64,000 bases of DNA from assembly GCA_023512835.1 (NCBI GenBank), contig CM042088.1:57781579-57845578 (forward strand), in the 5' to 3' direction. Positions 34,309-45,562 of the stretch are shown in pieces. Origin of the DNA: Taxillus chinensis. Its lineage: Eukaryota; Streptophyta; Magnoliopsida; Santalales; Loranthaceae. The translations under genes and the position numbers were made by a program. Below the pieces are notes generated by a model. The model worked only from the letters and a program-made list of their open reading frames with translations, did not search any database and was not told the origin of the DNA. The number at the start of each line of letters is the position of its first letter. Position 1 is the first letter of the stretch.

Positions 34309-36290
34309 TGTAAGGACCCGTACCTTGAGTTAGTCACAGTTTTGCCTTCTGAGTAGGGTTTTTTTTCTAGATTTTGACCTAGTGAATGGGCTCAAATGAA
34401 TTCACGTGCAAAAGGAAAGATGCTTAGAATGATGTCCTCGACCTACCACGAAGTTTCAGGCCAAACGGACGTGTATGTGAGGTGCACGTGAAATGGGTCC
34501 ATTTCACGTACAAGTGTGGTTGTCTTCTACATGATGCAAGGAAGCTAGGGGTGAAGTTTGAGCGCTTTTGGAGTGCATTTGGAGTTGCACGTGAATTGGG
34601 GAATTCACGTTCAAATTGGCGTGCAGCCATATTTTTGCATGGTTCCCTTGGTTTTGACATTCTAGTGATCTTCCTCCAAAGGACCATGTTGAAATTCTGA
34701 GTATTTTGGCCTATATGGGTGCGGAAAGGTGCTAACTTGTGTGATCAAAACTACATCGTTTTTATCCTGGGATTTACTTAATAAAACTACGTCGTTTTGA
34801 TGTGGGTAGTGTCTATATAATGAGGGCTTGAGTTTGAGTTTAGGGTTCTTGTGTTCTTCTTTTCTTTGCCTGCTGCAGAAGAAGAGAAAAAGAGAGAGAG
34901 AGAGAGGATCTCCGGGCGGTTGCCGTGGTGGTTCGCGTCGTTGGAAGGTGTCTAGCGTAGAGGTTAGGACAAAAGTCGAGGTAGGGATTCATGTTCTTCC
35001 TAACTCTCCTCTGTTCTAGGATATTCGCCTATATATATATATATATATGTAAATCCATATAGGTGTGATCTCCTATATGGATGTTGGCCTTCGTGGCATG
35101 TTCTGTTGATTCGATGTTGAATTTGGCCTGAGGATTTTTTGGGTTTGTTTATGCCCACCATGTGTTTGATGAAATGTCCGTGAGGCCTACACACTATGTA
35201 TTTGATAAAATGTCCGTGAGGCCCGCATGCCATGTATTCAATATAATGCCTGTGAGACCTTGTATATGGGTGTCTGATGATATACCTGTGTGACTGGTGT
35301 GTACTATGTTTGATTTGTATTTGATAAAAAGCCTATGAGGCTGATGTGTGGGGCTTGTATCCGACCATGTTGGTCCCTCCGAAATAAAGTGTAAATGCTG
35401 TGTCTTGAGTTTACATGTCGAGATGTAATGCTATCTTCGTTCGTTGGTCTGTTTGAGACCGAGCTGAGATATGGGCCCAGGCACAATAGCTGGACCCCTT
35501 TGAGATTTGGCCAAGACGTGGTCCTGAGTCTCGGTGTAGCACTCATGACGGTGGGCTAAGTATACACCCATTCCTGAGGGTAGGTATGGCGCCCGAGGAG
35601 GTGGTTGACCATATCTGACTCGGGTGGAAAATGTTGCATTGGTGTCCATGCAACATTCGCCTGGATGTGGTATGTCATGTCGCCGTGGTGGCAGGGTGTC
35701 CTCTGCCCTTCGGTGCGGGCTCAAGTAAAGAGTGTTTACTGGGTGATGTTTGCTGCTTTAGCCTTAGGCACGACACGAGCACAAGCATACACATATCATG
35801 CATGTTGTAGAGCGGGACGGGTCGGGGGAGACCGGATCCCTACCGAGCTATGGTTTGCTCACCCCTCCTATAAACCGTCCTTTTGCAGGGTTTAGCGGGC
35901 GGTAGGTGAAGGCCGAGGAGCTAGGTCCCTGAGGCCGGGAGTTTTATGTTATTTCCTTTGTCGTGCTCGTGGTTTTATGTTCTGGAATTTGGTTTGGTTT
36001 TATTTGTAACAAGACACCTGGCTTCATAGGGGTTTTTCCCCGATCGGGTTGTAATAAACATTTAGTCTTTGAAATGAAATAAAATGAAATGTTGTTATTT
36101 AATTTGTGTTTGTGTGCATGGTTTGGGAGCAGGAGCATGCCTCTTGGCATGTTAGCCTGGTTGTGTAGGTTTGGGACAGCACCCGTGCCAAAAGTCCTTT
36201 TAAGGTGCTTGCACCAACCCCTTGTCCCTTCGGGTGCGGGCATGGGCAGTCACTACTCATTTCCAAGTGGAAGGAAATTGGGGCGTGACA
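34309..36290 (+). mobile_element. Solo LTR (1982 bp) inserted in the Athila/Tat-like element
   Basis: Starts TGTAAGGACCCG and ends GGGGCGTGACA, with perfect duplication TGAAC (34304-34308, 36291-36295). It is related at both ends to the LTRs at 16047, 47994 and 54782. TATA-like TATATAA at 34814-34820 is preceded by two copies of AAAACTACRTCGTTTT. An imperfect tandem of about 40-bp units (TTTGATRAAATGTCCGTGAGGCC) lies at about 35160-35270. It is younger than its host element. Confidence 0.95.
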
Positions 36291-36602
36291 TGAACCACCA
36301 ACATTCTGAAACAAATTTCCTAATTCCTTGTAATCTCACAATGAGCAAAGCAACCTCACTCATAGGATAATGTCACTTCACTCTCTCTCAATCTTTCATG
36401 GAATTAAAACTAAAACAAGTGCCTTCTTAATCCTTTTTGGTGATTCAACCATCATTCCATTACCCAATTAGTTTTTGTCATAGACCACAATGATGGTAAA
36501 AGTAACAATGCCCAACACACTTCTTATCTATTTTTAATGTACAAGTAAGTTCTATGTACAATGCACTCTGAAAATATACAACTGTAATACTTGTTTTTTT
36601 TA

Positions 36603-36800
36603 AGGATTATGCTGCAATAGTCTATATAACCTTACAAGTTTTGTTTTTTTTTTGATGGATTATACATCTCCACAGTCCATAACCTTCTCTTTCTTTCTTT
36701 CTTTCTTTTCCAAGGCTTATGCTACGGTAGTCTATATAACCTTACAAAGTTTTCCTTGATGGATTATATATCTCCACAGTTCATAACTTTCTCTTTTTTT
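36603..36800. repeat. Imperfect tandem duplication, about 110-bp unit
   Basis: Units beginning AAGGATTATGCTGCAATAGT and AAGGCTTATGCTACGGTAGT share AGTCTATATAACCTTACAA and a later TGATGGATTATA, CATCTCCACAGT stretch. They are separated by a CTTT run. This lies in the non-coding part of the Athila/Tat-like element between the solo LTR and the extra ORF. Confidence 0.8.
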
Positions 36801-37347
36801 TTTAAGTATACACACTTTATACAACACTTTATACAACTTGGAACATTGTACTTATTCTAAACAAATGGGTTATGACTCCAACTCCACCATTCCAACTATC
36901 CAATCACCAATGTAGAACTATAGAAGAACTTATTGAAGTTTAATTTCCATAAAGTGAACACTCATCAAAATATATAGCTCTCAATAAAGTTATGTTCTCA
37001 CTCATTCAAGGAATCAAGTTATTTATTCAAAAGTTGTCAATTCATTATGGATCCAAGTCTTTGTTCAAACACATGATGATATCATTCCAAGTACATGAGT
37101 TTCATACATGGGATTAATGAGTAACCATTGGTTCCAAAAGTATTTCATTCTTAAACATGTTATATATAAACATTTCAAAAATTTTCCTCATGAATTCATC
37201 TTTTAATCATGCAACTCCTTTCACAATATAACCAAATCTCATATATGAACAATGCATATCATCATTAATTCCATTGCATCTTCACAAACAACTCCAAACT
37301 TGGAGTTTTGCATATTCACAAAAACATACAGCCAGAAAGGGAATTGT

Positions 37348-38376
37348 TCAAACCTTCTTCTTCTTTTTCTTACGAGGAGAGGCTGGCTCACTAAAATAAT
37401 ACATTATTTGAGCCATCAATTCACGAAGGGCTAGTACAGAAATCGGGTTTGAATTTGGTGCATCCCATTTTCCTCCATGTTCTTGCATGAGAGCAGTCAG
37501 ATAGTAACCAACAAAAGGCCCACAGCTTGAATTGTCAACTTGGAGAGGTGATGGTTGGACTGAATAGGACAATTGTTCCTCTGGTTCCTCCATGCCAAAA
37601 TGAGTATAAATTTGAGCTATCTTTATAGCCTGATGCAAAGATTCTCCAACCCCAACTGCTAACTCTTTTAATCTGTCTGCATTATTTGCTCCCAAGGAAT
37701 CATAGACATGGATAACACGATTCCCCATTGTATACTTCAGTAGGATATAATGATTTGAGATGTGAATGGGGATCAGAATAGCTTTTAAATCTACCCACGG
37801 TCGGAAACCTTCTTCACTCCCTATCATATATGCAGCCAACGCCTCTGGCTTAAGGGGAGAAGAATTTGCAAGCAAGGGAAATACTTCATAGTCCTTACCA
37901 TGTTTAAAAATCTCTGGTTCCTTCCTTATAGCATCTCTTAAGGCAAAAATGAAATTGCCCAAATCAGGTGGCTCAATCCAATTTCGAACACCAACAATTC
38001 TCCTCAAGTCCTCTGGCCGGAAATGTTCTAAATGTCCAGTTGTTCTATAAAGTTCTTGATTAGAATCTCTAAACTGGAAATATTTCTCTCTTGATTCAGT
38101 TGTTTCTAGCCCTAGAGGGATAAGTATGTCCAACAATGACCATAGAGGAGTTGTAAGCAAATCCAATGATAGCTCAGTTCTCTTTTTCTTTTGAGCTCTT
38201 GTTGGAGCTCTTCTTGTTAGAGCTCTAATTTTCTTTGGGCGTTTCTGAACAGCACCTACAGGATGCAAACTGCTCTCTATCTCAAATGGTGGGAAAAGTT
38301 GTATTGTTAGAGGAGAAGGATCTCTCTCTACCTCATCTTCTTCGATTTGCCATTTGTTGGTTCGGTGTAGCCACAT
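37348..38376 (-). CDS. ULP1-type (C48) cysteine protease ORF inside the retrotransposon
   Basis: A 342-codon open frame. Residues 1-75 are basic and Pro-rich. Residues 120-200 are a conserved-looking lead-in. The C-terminal part has the ULP/SENP signature: His209 in ISNHYILLKY (usual form HW), Asp226 in HVYDSLG, Gln279 in PLQVDN and Cys285 in SSCGPFVGYYL. All four catalytic positions are present with normal order and spacing. It ends with a poly-Lys tail. ULP1 proteases remove or mature SUMO or related modifiers. Plant transposons are known to carry captured ULP1 domains (for example KAONASHI in Mutator-like elements). Here it lies between integrase and the 3' LTR, where Athila elements keep an env-like ORF. 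The frame overlaps the next upstream one by 44 bases, so a single shift probably splits an ancestral longer protein. Activity and target are unknown. Confidence 0.8.
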   Translation of the reverse strand: MWLHRTNKWQIEEDEVERDPSPLTIQLFPPFEIESSLHPVGAVQKRPKKIRALTRRAPTRAQKKKRTELSLDLLTTPLWSLLDILIPLGLETTESREKYFQFRDSNQELYRTTGHLEHFRPEDLRRIVGVRNWIEPPDLGNFIFALRDAIRKEPEIFKHGKDYEVFPLLANSSPLKPEALAAYMIGSEEGFRPWVDLKAILIPIHISNHYILLKYTMGNRVIHVYDSLGANNADRLKELAVGVGESLHQAIKIAQIYTHFGMEEPEEQLSYSVQPSPLQVDNSSCGPFVGYYLTALMQEHGGKWDAPNSNPISVLALRELMAQIMYYFSEPASPRKKKKKKV

Positions 38377-39151
38377 GAGTGGAAGCTACTTCTTCCTCAG
38401 ATTTCTTTTGCTCCTTCTCTGATGCAGGTTGGGCTTTTGTTGATTTCTTCTTCCTCCGTTGCACTTTTTTCAACAATTCTGTAATTTGTTTCATGTGGCT
38501 CTCATAAGCAGCCTTTACATCTCCTTGAAGCTTAAGTAAGGTTGATTCCTCACTTGAACTTCGTACATCAGTTTCTTCATCTTCCTCAGAAGATTCATAT
38601 TTCTCAGGTTTCTGCATATTTTCCTTTTCAGTATTCGCTTCCTCAGTTGAAGAAATCTGAAGTGGGAGAGCTGAACCATCTTTTACAGGAGATATTTGCT
38701 TTGCTCTATGAAATACAGGCCCCACCAATTTAACGGCTATAGTCCCTTCCTCAGTGATACATTTTATAATCAAATTGTTTGGGTAAGGGGTCTTAGCAGC
38801 AGTTCTATATATACTAGGATAACAGTGTTGCACCACTTTTGTTAAAATTCGCACAAATCCCCTCTTATCCACTGACTTCTTCCACTCTTGAAATATCATT
38901 TCTGCCCAGTCTATGGATAATTCTTCCTTGATGCTATACATGCATTGTAAATGTGCAACAGGGACTGCATCAATTCCTAGCATCTGAGAAAATATGCACC
39001 GACCAAAAAGAATAGCCAAAAACCTCAAATACCCCGAAAACCCCGTTTTCTTATGATATTTCTTCTCATTCCCCTTGGCTTTGGAGTAGTCAAGTGCTTC
39101 ACTAAATTCCTCTTTAGTTAGGTCAGGTAAAGAGCAGTATTTGCTCTGCAA
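38333..39151 (-). CDS. Upstream part of the extra ORF, unknown domain plus acidic/basic linker
   Basis: A 272-codon open frame. Residues 1-150 look folded (SGYLRFLAILFGRCIF, AHLQCMYSIKEELSIDWAEM, RILTKVVQHCYPSIY). Residues 165-272 are charged, Glu/Ser-rich then Lys-rich, with a likely coiled coil (SHMKQITELLKKVQRRKKK). I do not recognise the N-terminal fold. Similar regions accompany retrotransposon-borne ORFs in plants, but this is from memory. It runs into the ULP1 frame with an overlap, suggesting one protein split by a shift near 38333-38376. It could also start further upstream, since the frame at 39244-39687 seems to be its continuation. Confidence 0.6.
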   Translation of the reverse strand: MQSKYCSLPDLTKEEFSEALDYSKAKGNEKKYHKKTGFSGYLRFLAILFGRCIFSQMLGIDAVPVAHLQCMYSIKEELSIDWAEMIFQEWKKSVDKRGFVRILTKVVQHCYPSIYRTAAKTPYPNNLIIKCITEEGTIAVKLVGPVFHRAKQISPVKDGSALPLQISSTEEANTEKENMQKPEKYESSEEDEETDVRSSSEESTLLKLQGDVKAAYESHMKQITELLKKVQRRKKKSTKAQPASEKEQKKSEEEVASTHVATPNQQMANRRR

Positions 39152-39243
39152 ATTGAAGGTTTTTCGAATATTGGCAACAGAAATTACTACCTTCTTTCCC
39201 CCCTACCGTAGATATCATGCGATTCTCCTCTGTTTTTAGATTA

Positions 39244-39687
39244 TTATAAAAATTTTCTTGCAAACTCCATCAACAGAGGGCAAGGATCGCCACATACCTT
39301 GTGCAAGTTCTGCCCTTCAAGTATTCTCTGCATTTCGGCCGCCCATGAGATTCTAGGGTTATTCAAGAGTTCCCATGGAAACACCAGTCCTGGCGTCACC
39401 TCTCTGACAACTGCCTTTGATTTCACCATGTGAACCGTCGCGAAGAAAACGAGCGAGTGTTCAACTTGGTTGGAGGTGATCTGAATCAACAAACCTTTAA
39501 GAGATAAGGGAGCTGAGCGAGATTTGCGAACTGGAGGAGTGAGCGGGTGGATTTCGTGCAAAAGAAGTTCAGCTGAAATATTGACCCTCGTTTTTAAATG
39601 AGTGTCCTTAGTCAATCGATTTGTCAACTCAATTTTTAATTGACTGAACCCTCGGGACACCTTAGTCATTTCAAATGGTTGGGTCAT
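39244..39687 (-). CDS. N-terminal part of the extra ORF, starting in an LTR-like segment
   Basis: A 147-codon open frame. Its first 30 codons lie in DNA that is collinear with part of the element's own LTR. The remainder (SLKGLLIQITSNQVEHSLVF, VTPGLVFPWELLNNPRISWA) looks protein-like but is not a family I can name. A stop near 39242 separates it from the next frame. It is probably the start of the ancestral extra protein, and no signal peptide or membrane segment is seen. Confidence 0.5.
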   Translation of the reverse strand: MTQPFEMTKVSRGFSQLKIELTNRLTKDTHLKTRVNISAELLLHEIHPLTPPVRKSRSAPLSLKGLLIQITSNQVEHSLVFFATVHMVKSKAVVREVTPGLVFPWELLNNPRISWAAEMQRILEGQNLHKVCGDPCPLLMEFARKFL

Positions 39688-39722
39688 TTCAATTTGGTCA
39701 TTTTAAATTTCAAATGACCACT
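39609..39722 (-). repeat. LTR-like segment at the 5' end of the extra ORF
   Basis: About 110 bases align in order with LTR positions 33752-33874. Shared blocks are GTCAACTCAATTT, CTCGGGA, GTCATTTC, TTTGGTCATTT and AAATTT, ending AAATGACC. Orientation is the same as in the LTR. It includes a near-palindrome (39697-39720) corresponding to the perfect one in the LTR. It could be an internal promoter or a relic of how the ORF was gained. Confidence 0.7.
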
Positions 39723-39903
39723 TCACTAAAAATTATCAGTTTCAGTCAAAAACGCAGAATTAACTTCCTTTAACTGCACCGATGCTTGGGTTCTCTATCT
39801 GAATATCAATAAACTCAAACAAACAATTAAATAATCACAAATAACTCGGGTTGCCTCCCGGAAGTGCTGCATTTAATGTCAGTAGCTTGACATTCTTCCT
39901 TGA

Positions 39904-40116
39904 TTAATTTGGAAATGGAGCAAGGTAAAGAACCTCCTTTACTCCCTGGAGCTCAACAAAAACCTTCAACCTGTGTCCATTAACAGTGAATGCTGGAGAA
40001 TTATCCTGTTGAATAAGTACTCCTCCCTTTTCAAAAACTTTTTTAACCACAAAAGGTCCAGACCATTTACTCTTGAGTTTTCCAGGGAAAAGTTTCAGTC
40101 TAGAATTATACAACAA
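39904..40116 (-). pseudogene. Integrase C-terminal region of the Athila/Tat-like element
   Basis: [20 protein letters not shown] is the usual GPF/Y-like end of Athila/Tat integrases. A single TAG (at about 40128-40130) separates it from the integrase frame upstream. Confidence 0.85.
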
Positions 40117-40130
40117 AACCTTCTGACCTT

Positions 40131-41357
40131 CTAGAACCGCTTAGGATGAAGATGTTTATCATGCCATCTCTTAGTCTTCTCCTTGTAGATTTTTGCATTT
40201 TCATATGCATTCAATCTAAATTCCTCAATCTCATTTAATTGCATAAGTCTGGACTCCTCTGATTTCTGAGCATCAAAATTTAAAAAGTGTGTGGCCCAAT
40301 AGGCCTTATGCTTTAGTTCCACAGGTAAGTGGCATGCTTTTCCAAAAACCAATTTGAAAGGTGATGTACCCAATGGGGTTTTGAAAGGTGTTCTATATGC
40401 CCACAATGCATCATCCAATTTATTGGCCCATTCCTTCCTAGACAAGTTGACTGTTCTCTCAAGGATCCTCTTAATTTCTCTGTTTGAAATTTCAACTTGT
40501 CCATTGGCTTGAGGATGATATGGAGTAGTGATTCTATGATGAACTCCATACTTTTTCAACAGCTTTTCAATAAACTTATTACAAAAATGGCTTCCTCCAT
40601 CACTAACTAATGCTCTGGTTACTCCAAATCTGCTAAAAATATTCTTCTTAAGAAACTTGAGTACCACTCTTGAATCATTGGTTTGGGTGGTTATGGCTTC
40701 CACCCACTTTGACACATAATCAACTACCACTAGAATATACTGATTCTTGTAAGATGACGGGAAAGGACCCATAAAATCTATTCCCCAAACATCGAACAGC
40801 TCCACTTCTAAGATGTTTGTCAGGGGCATTTCATCTCTTCTTGTTAGAGTCCCAGATTTTTGGCATTGCTCACAAGCTTGAACAAAACTCCTTGTATCAT
40901 GAAACAGTGTAGGCCAAAAGAAACCTGCTTGAAGGACCTTTGCTGCTGTTTTAGATGGTCCCATATGACCTCCACACTCCCTAGTGTGACAATGATTCAA
41001 AATATTGGTCATCTCATCTTTTGGAACACACCTTCTTATCAAACCATCAACACAAATCTTGAATAAAAAAGGTTTCTCCCAAATGTAACTCCTCACTTCA
41101 GATAAAAATTTCTTCTTTTGTTGTGATGAAAATTTATAGGGGAAAATTCCCCCTACAATATGGTTCACCAAATCTGCATACCAAGGAGTGAGTTCCTGCA
41201 CAACAAATAATTTTTCATCTGGAAAATCTTCAACTATAGGTACAATTTCATCAGAATTCTTTTCAACTCCTTCTAATCTTGACAAATGATCTGCCACAAC
41301 ATTTTCTGCTCCCTGCTTATCCTTGATTGTGAAATCAAACTCTTGCAACAATAACAC
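40131..41357 (-). CDS. Integrase ORF of the Athila/Tat-like element, still open
   Basis: 408 codons. It starts with the RNase H to integrase connection ([20 protein letters not shown]). It then has the HHCC zinc motif ([11 protein letters not shown], later CEQCQKSG) and the core: Asp in [13 protein letters not shown], Asp in [12 protein letters not shown] and Glu in [13 protein letters not shown], the DD(35)E set. The final part ([18 protein letters not shown]) is typical of Athila/Tat. Integrase inserts the DNA copy, making the 5-bp duplication seen around this element. Both ends are nonsense-limited (TAG at about 41355 and at about 40130), so it cannot be made as part of a normal polyprotein. 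Confidence 0.92.
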   Translation of the reverse strand: MLLLQEFDFTIKDKQGAENVVADHLSRLEGVEKNSDEIVPIVEDFPDEKLFVVQELTPWYADLVNHIVGGIFPYKFSSQQKKKFLSEVRSYIWEKPFLFKICVDGLIRRCVPKDEMTNILNHCHTRECGGHMGPSKTAAKVLQAGFFWPTLFHDTRSFVQACEQCQKSGTLTRRDEMPLTNILEVELFDVWGIDFMGPFPSSYKNQYILVVVDYVSKWVEAITTQTNDSRVVLKFLKKNIFSRFGVTRALVSDGGSHFCNKFIEKLLKKYGVHHRITTPYHPQANGQVEISNREIKRILERTVNLSRKEWANKLDDALWAYRTPFKTPLGTSPFKLVFGKACHLPVELKHKAYWATHFLNFDAQKSEESRLMQLNEIEEFRLNAYENAKIYKEKTKRWHDKHLHPKRF

Positions 41358-43402
41358 CTAACGAATCAGACGAGGTTTTGATTCCTTCTTGGTGATCAAA
41401 TATTTGATAGCTGCATGATCTGTGAAAACAACTGTGTGGGATCCCAAAAGGTAACTTCTGAATTTATCAAAGGCATAAACAATTGCAAGTAATTCCTTTT
41501 CAGTTGTGGCATAGTTGATCTGAGCATCATTCAACAATTTGCTTGCATAAGCAATTACATGCACCTTCTTCTCCTTTCTTTGCCCTAAGACAACTCCTAT
41601 AGCTGTGTCACTTGCGTCACATATTAATTCAAATGGCAAATTCCAATCAGGAGATATAATGATAGGGGCAGAAATAAGAGCCTCCTTGAGTTGCTTAAAA
41701 GTCTGTTTGACACTCAGCAGAAAATTCAAATGCCACATCCTTCACTAGCAATGAACATAGAGGTTTAGAGATTTTTGAAAAATCCTTTATGAACCTTCTA
41801 TAAAATCCTGCATGCCCCAAAAAACTCCGAACCCCTTTGACGTTTGTGGGTGGTGGCATGGATTTAATAGCAGCAATCTTTGCACGATCTACCTCTATTC
41901 CTTTGCTGGACACTTTATGTCCCAAGACAATGCCTTCTTGCACCATGAAATGACATTTTTCCCAATTAAGAATAAGATTGGTCTCTTCACATCTCTACAA
42001 AATCTGAGATAAATTGTTTAAACAATCATCATATGAAGAACCAAAAATAGAGAAGTCATCCATAAAGATTTCAATTGTCTTCTCTACAAACTCTGAAAAG
42101 ATAGCCATCATGCAACGTTGGAATATAGCAGGAGCATTGCATAATCCAAAAGGCATCCTCCTATAAGCAAAAGTTCCATAAGGGCATGTGAAAGTAGTTT
42201 TGTCTTGATCTTCCGGTGCAATGGGTATTTGATTATACCCAGAATATCCATCAAGAAAACAATAATAATTGTGCCCGGCCAATCTTTCCAACATTTGATC
42301 AATGTGTGGCAAAAGAAAATGATCTTTTCTTGTGTTTGCATTGAGTTTGCGATAATCTATGCAAACTCTCCATCCGGTGACAGCTTCTAGTAGAGATTAA
42401 TTCATTCTCGGAATTCTTGACCACGGTCATACCTCATTTCTTAGGGACAATCGCACAGGACTCACCCATGGGCTATCTGAGATAGAGTATATAATACCAG
42501 CATCAAGAAGCTTAGTAACTTCAGCCCTTACTACTTCCTTCATGTTTGGGTTTAGCCTTCTCTGATGCTCAATGCTATTTTTACTCTTGTCCTCTAAAAA
42601 GATTCTGTGCATGCACATGGAAGGACTAATTCCTTTTATATCTGCCATTGTCCACCCAATGGCATTTTTCCTCTTCCTTAAAACTGTCAACAATCGATCT
42701 AATTGTTCTCCTTGTAGCTCAGCAGCTACAATGACAGGCCACTCACCTTCTTCTCCCAAGAATACATACTTTAGATGTGCAGGTAGAATCTTCAATTCAA
42801 CCTTTGGTGCCTTCTCCACCGATGGGACTGGTTTAGAATTTCTTCCAATATCTTCAAATCCTTTCTTTGATTGAAAATGAATGACTAGTGTGGCCTCTAA
42901 AGTATTTCTCACCTCTAGAATGTCTTCATTAATAGTTGAAGAAACATTCTCCAAACATAACCCTAAGGGATCATGAAATCCCTTAGCATGATCTTCAATT
43001 GCAGTATTTAACATCTCCATAAGACAACCTTGTTCATGTTCAACTTCCTGAGGATTCTTCATACTCTTATATAAGTTGAACTCCACTTTGTCTTCACCAA
43101 TGTGTAATTCTAATTTCCCACCTTTGACATCTATGATTGCCCCTGCTGTTGCTAAAAATGGTCTGCCAAGAATAAGTGGTAACGAACCACCTTCTTCCAT
43201 ATCCAAAGCTATCAAGTCAATTGGGACAATAAAATTCTGAATTTGTAACGGTGCATTCTCTATAATGTCAGCTGCATACTTAATAGATTTGTCAGCAAGT
43301 TGCAAGGTCACTGATGTGGGCTGCAATTTTCCAAGACCTAGCTTGCTACATACTGAAGATGGAATCAAACTTACACTAGCTCCCAAGTCACAGAGAGCTT
43401 AA
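41358..43402 (-). pseudogene. Protease, reverse transcriptase and RNase H of the Athila/Tat-like element, broken
   Basis: Protease is at about 43395-43080 (LGASVSLIPSSVCSKLGLG, then LPLILGRPFLATAGAIIDV). Reverse transcriptase is at 42480-41800, with MPFGLCNAPAIFQRCM and the catalytic FMDDFSIFG (about 42060). RNase H is at 41690-41358 ([39 protein letters not shown]). Breaks are TAA directly before ALCDLGAS (about 43401), a TGA and shifts at about 42340-42450 between protease and RT, a shift near 41710 before RNase H, and a TAG at 41355. In a working element this yields the enzymes that copy genomic RNA into DNA. Confidence 0.92.
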
Positions 43403-43418
43403 TAAAAAGTAACGTTCC

Positions 43419-45300
43419 CTATAGTGCAGGGTATGAAAAAACTTCCTGGGTCTCCCATCTTCGGGGTAGTTTTCTCTGAATAATTGCACTGCATTCTTTT
43501 GTAAGTGCAATTGTTCCATTCTCTTCAATTTTCTTTTTGTTACTCAACATCTCTTTCAACATCATGGAGTAAGAAGGCATTTGAGCCAAAGCTTCCAAAA
43601 ATGGAATGGTAAGCTTTAATTCCTTAAGATGTTCAATGAATCTTCTGTATTGTTCATCTTTCTTTCTTTGTCTCAATCTCTGAGGGAAGGGTATTGGTGG
43701 AGCATAATTCTTCACCACCTTAGGAACTTCAGGATGTTCCTCTTTCTTCTCTTCCCTTTCTTCCTCAGATTTAGGTTCACCTTCATCCTTCTTGACATGA
43801 GTTGTTTCCTCCACTTGAGGAACTTCTCTCTCTGGTAACTCTCTTCCACTTCTTAGCATAACAGCCTGCACATATTCCTTTGGGTTTGGCTCAGTCTTAC
43901 TAGGAAGCTCCCCTGGGTTCCTAATAGTTAGAGCGTTTGCTATTTGTGCAATTTGAGTCTCTAACTTCTTGTTATGAGTCTCAATTCTATCAAAACGGCT
44001 ACTAATGTCAGTTTCAATCTTATTTAATCTTTGTTCAGTTTCTGCTGCCATCTTCTCAATTGCACATTCCCAATCAGCCTTCCTTTTCTCACCATACCCA
44101 GCTCCTTCTTTGTTTAGGTTGGAACTGCCTATTGAATTGTTGATTGTTCTGATTATTCTGCCCTTGAGTTGCATTATTTCCACCTTGATTCTACTGATTA
44201 TTCTGTCCTCCACATGAAAAATTCGGATGATTCCTCCATCCGGGATTGTAGGTATTGGAAAATGGATTATTCTGCTGCCTGTTTTAGTTAGCTATGTAGT
44301 TAACCTCCTCATTCATATTAGCTGAATATCCTTCCATTATCTCTCCATATGCTTTTAGTGGACACTTATTCGGAATGTGTATGCCCCCACATTCTTGGCA
44401 AGCAGAGTTAACCTTTGCTACTCTCTGAACATTTAATTTTTCCACCTGTTTTGTCAAAGCTTCCAACTTAGCATTTAGCATTGTGGAATTATCCACCTCA
44501 ATTAAACCAGGTTTCTTCACAGCTATTCTCCTAGACGGCCACTGAGCTTGCTCTTTTATCAATTCCTCTATAATCTCCTTAGCTTCTTCTGCAGTCTTGG
44601 CTGTCAGAGCACCTTCTGCTGTAGCATTTACCATATATTGCTCCTCAGTTGTAAGGCCTCCATAAAACACTTCAATAAGTAACCAATCTTCTAAGCCATG
44701 ATTGGGACATTTTCTCTACAATTCCCTGAATCTATTCCATGCTTCACCAAGTGTTTCTCCAGTGGTTTGGGTAAAAGCAGTGATGTTGTTTCTCAACTTC
44801 ACTGTTCTTCCTCTTGGGAAATATTTAGTGAGAAATTCCTGGGCACAATCTGCCCATCTAGTGAAATGTCCCTCTGAAAAAGAATTGAACCAGATCAAAG
44901 CATCCTCCTTTAAAGACCAAAGGAATAATTCCAATCTGATAAAATCCTCCGGCACTCCTTGTCTTCTCATTGTTCTGCATATCTGCACAAATCTGGCTAA
45001 ATGGTGGTGAGGATCCTCTAAAGGTGTTCCCCCCAAAACCGTTTCGCACCACTAAATTAATGAGCTGTGGAGAGAACTCAAAGTTTTCTCTCAAGAGAGG
45101 TGGTGGATAAATAGGATTTCTGATATCAGAAACGTCAGGAGTATAATGCTCCCTAACTGGCCTGAGATCTGACCCATTATCTTCCTGTTGCTGCTATTGT
45201 TGTTCCTCCATAACTGAACAAGATTCAACACTTTCTTGTTCCCACAACAAATTCTGCAAATCAAACTCTGGATTACTCCAAAATCCAGGAACATAATTTG
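43419..45300 (-). pseudogene. gag of the Athila/Tat-like element, broken
   Basis: The gag core is at 45036-44716 (EDPHHHLARFVQICRTMRRQ, then LELFLWSLKEDALIWFNSF). The linker and zinc knuckle are at 44670-44284 (CQECGGIHIPNKC, a CCHC form). The C-terminal coiled region is at 44213-43419 (LETQIAQIANALTIRNPGEL and PPIPFPQRLRQRKKDEQYRR), typical of Athila/Tat gag. Stops or shifts at about 45040, 44715, 44283, 44215 and 43420 break it into pieces. It would form the virus-like particle in the cytoplasm. Confidence 0.9.
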
Positions 45301-45539
45301 ATTCTTCTTTAATGCTTATGACTGTATATTCCTTTGCTTTCTCAATCTAGCAAAGAATGTACGCTCTGGCTCAGGATCAAACAAATCTTCAAACGTTGAT
45401 GAACGCTTGCTCATTCATTCGCACCTATAAAAACAACAATGAACACATACCTAGCATAATACCGCACACGGAGTTTGGTAATTACAACAAGTATGCTTCC
45501 ACACTCAATCACAAAATGTACTTTCAACTTTATTACTTT

Positions 45540-45556
45540 CCCCGGCAACGGCGCCA
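45540..45556 (-). other. Primer binding site for tRNA-Asp
   Basis: The plus strand reads CCCCGGCAACGGCGCCA, identical to the 3' end of plant tRNA-Asp(GTC) with CCA, so the minus-strand element has the complementary primer site six bases from its 5' LTR. This is the usual primer of Athila-type elements. Confidence 0.92.
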
Positions 45557-45562
45557 AAAACT

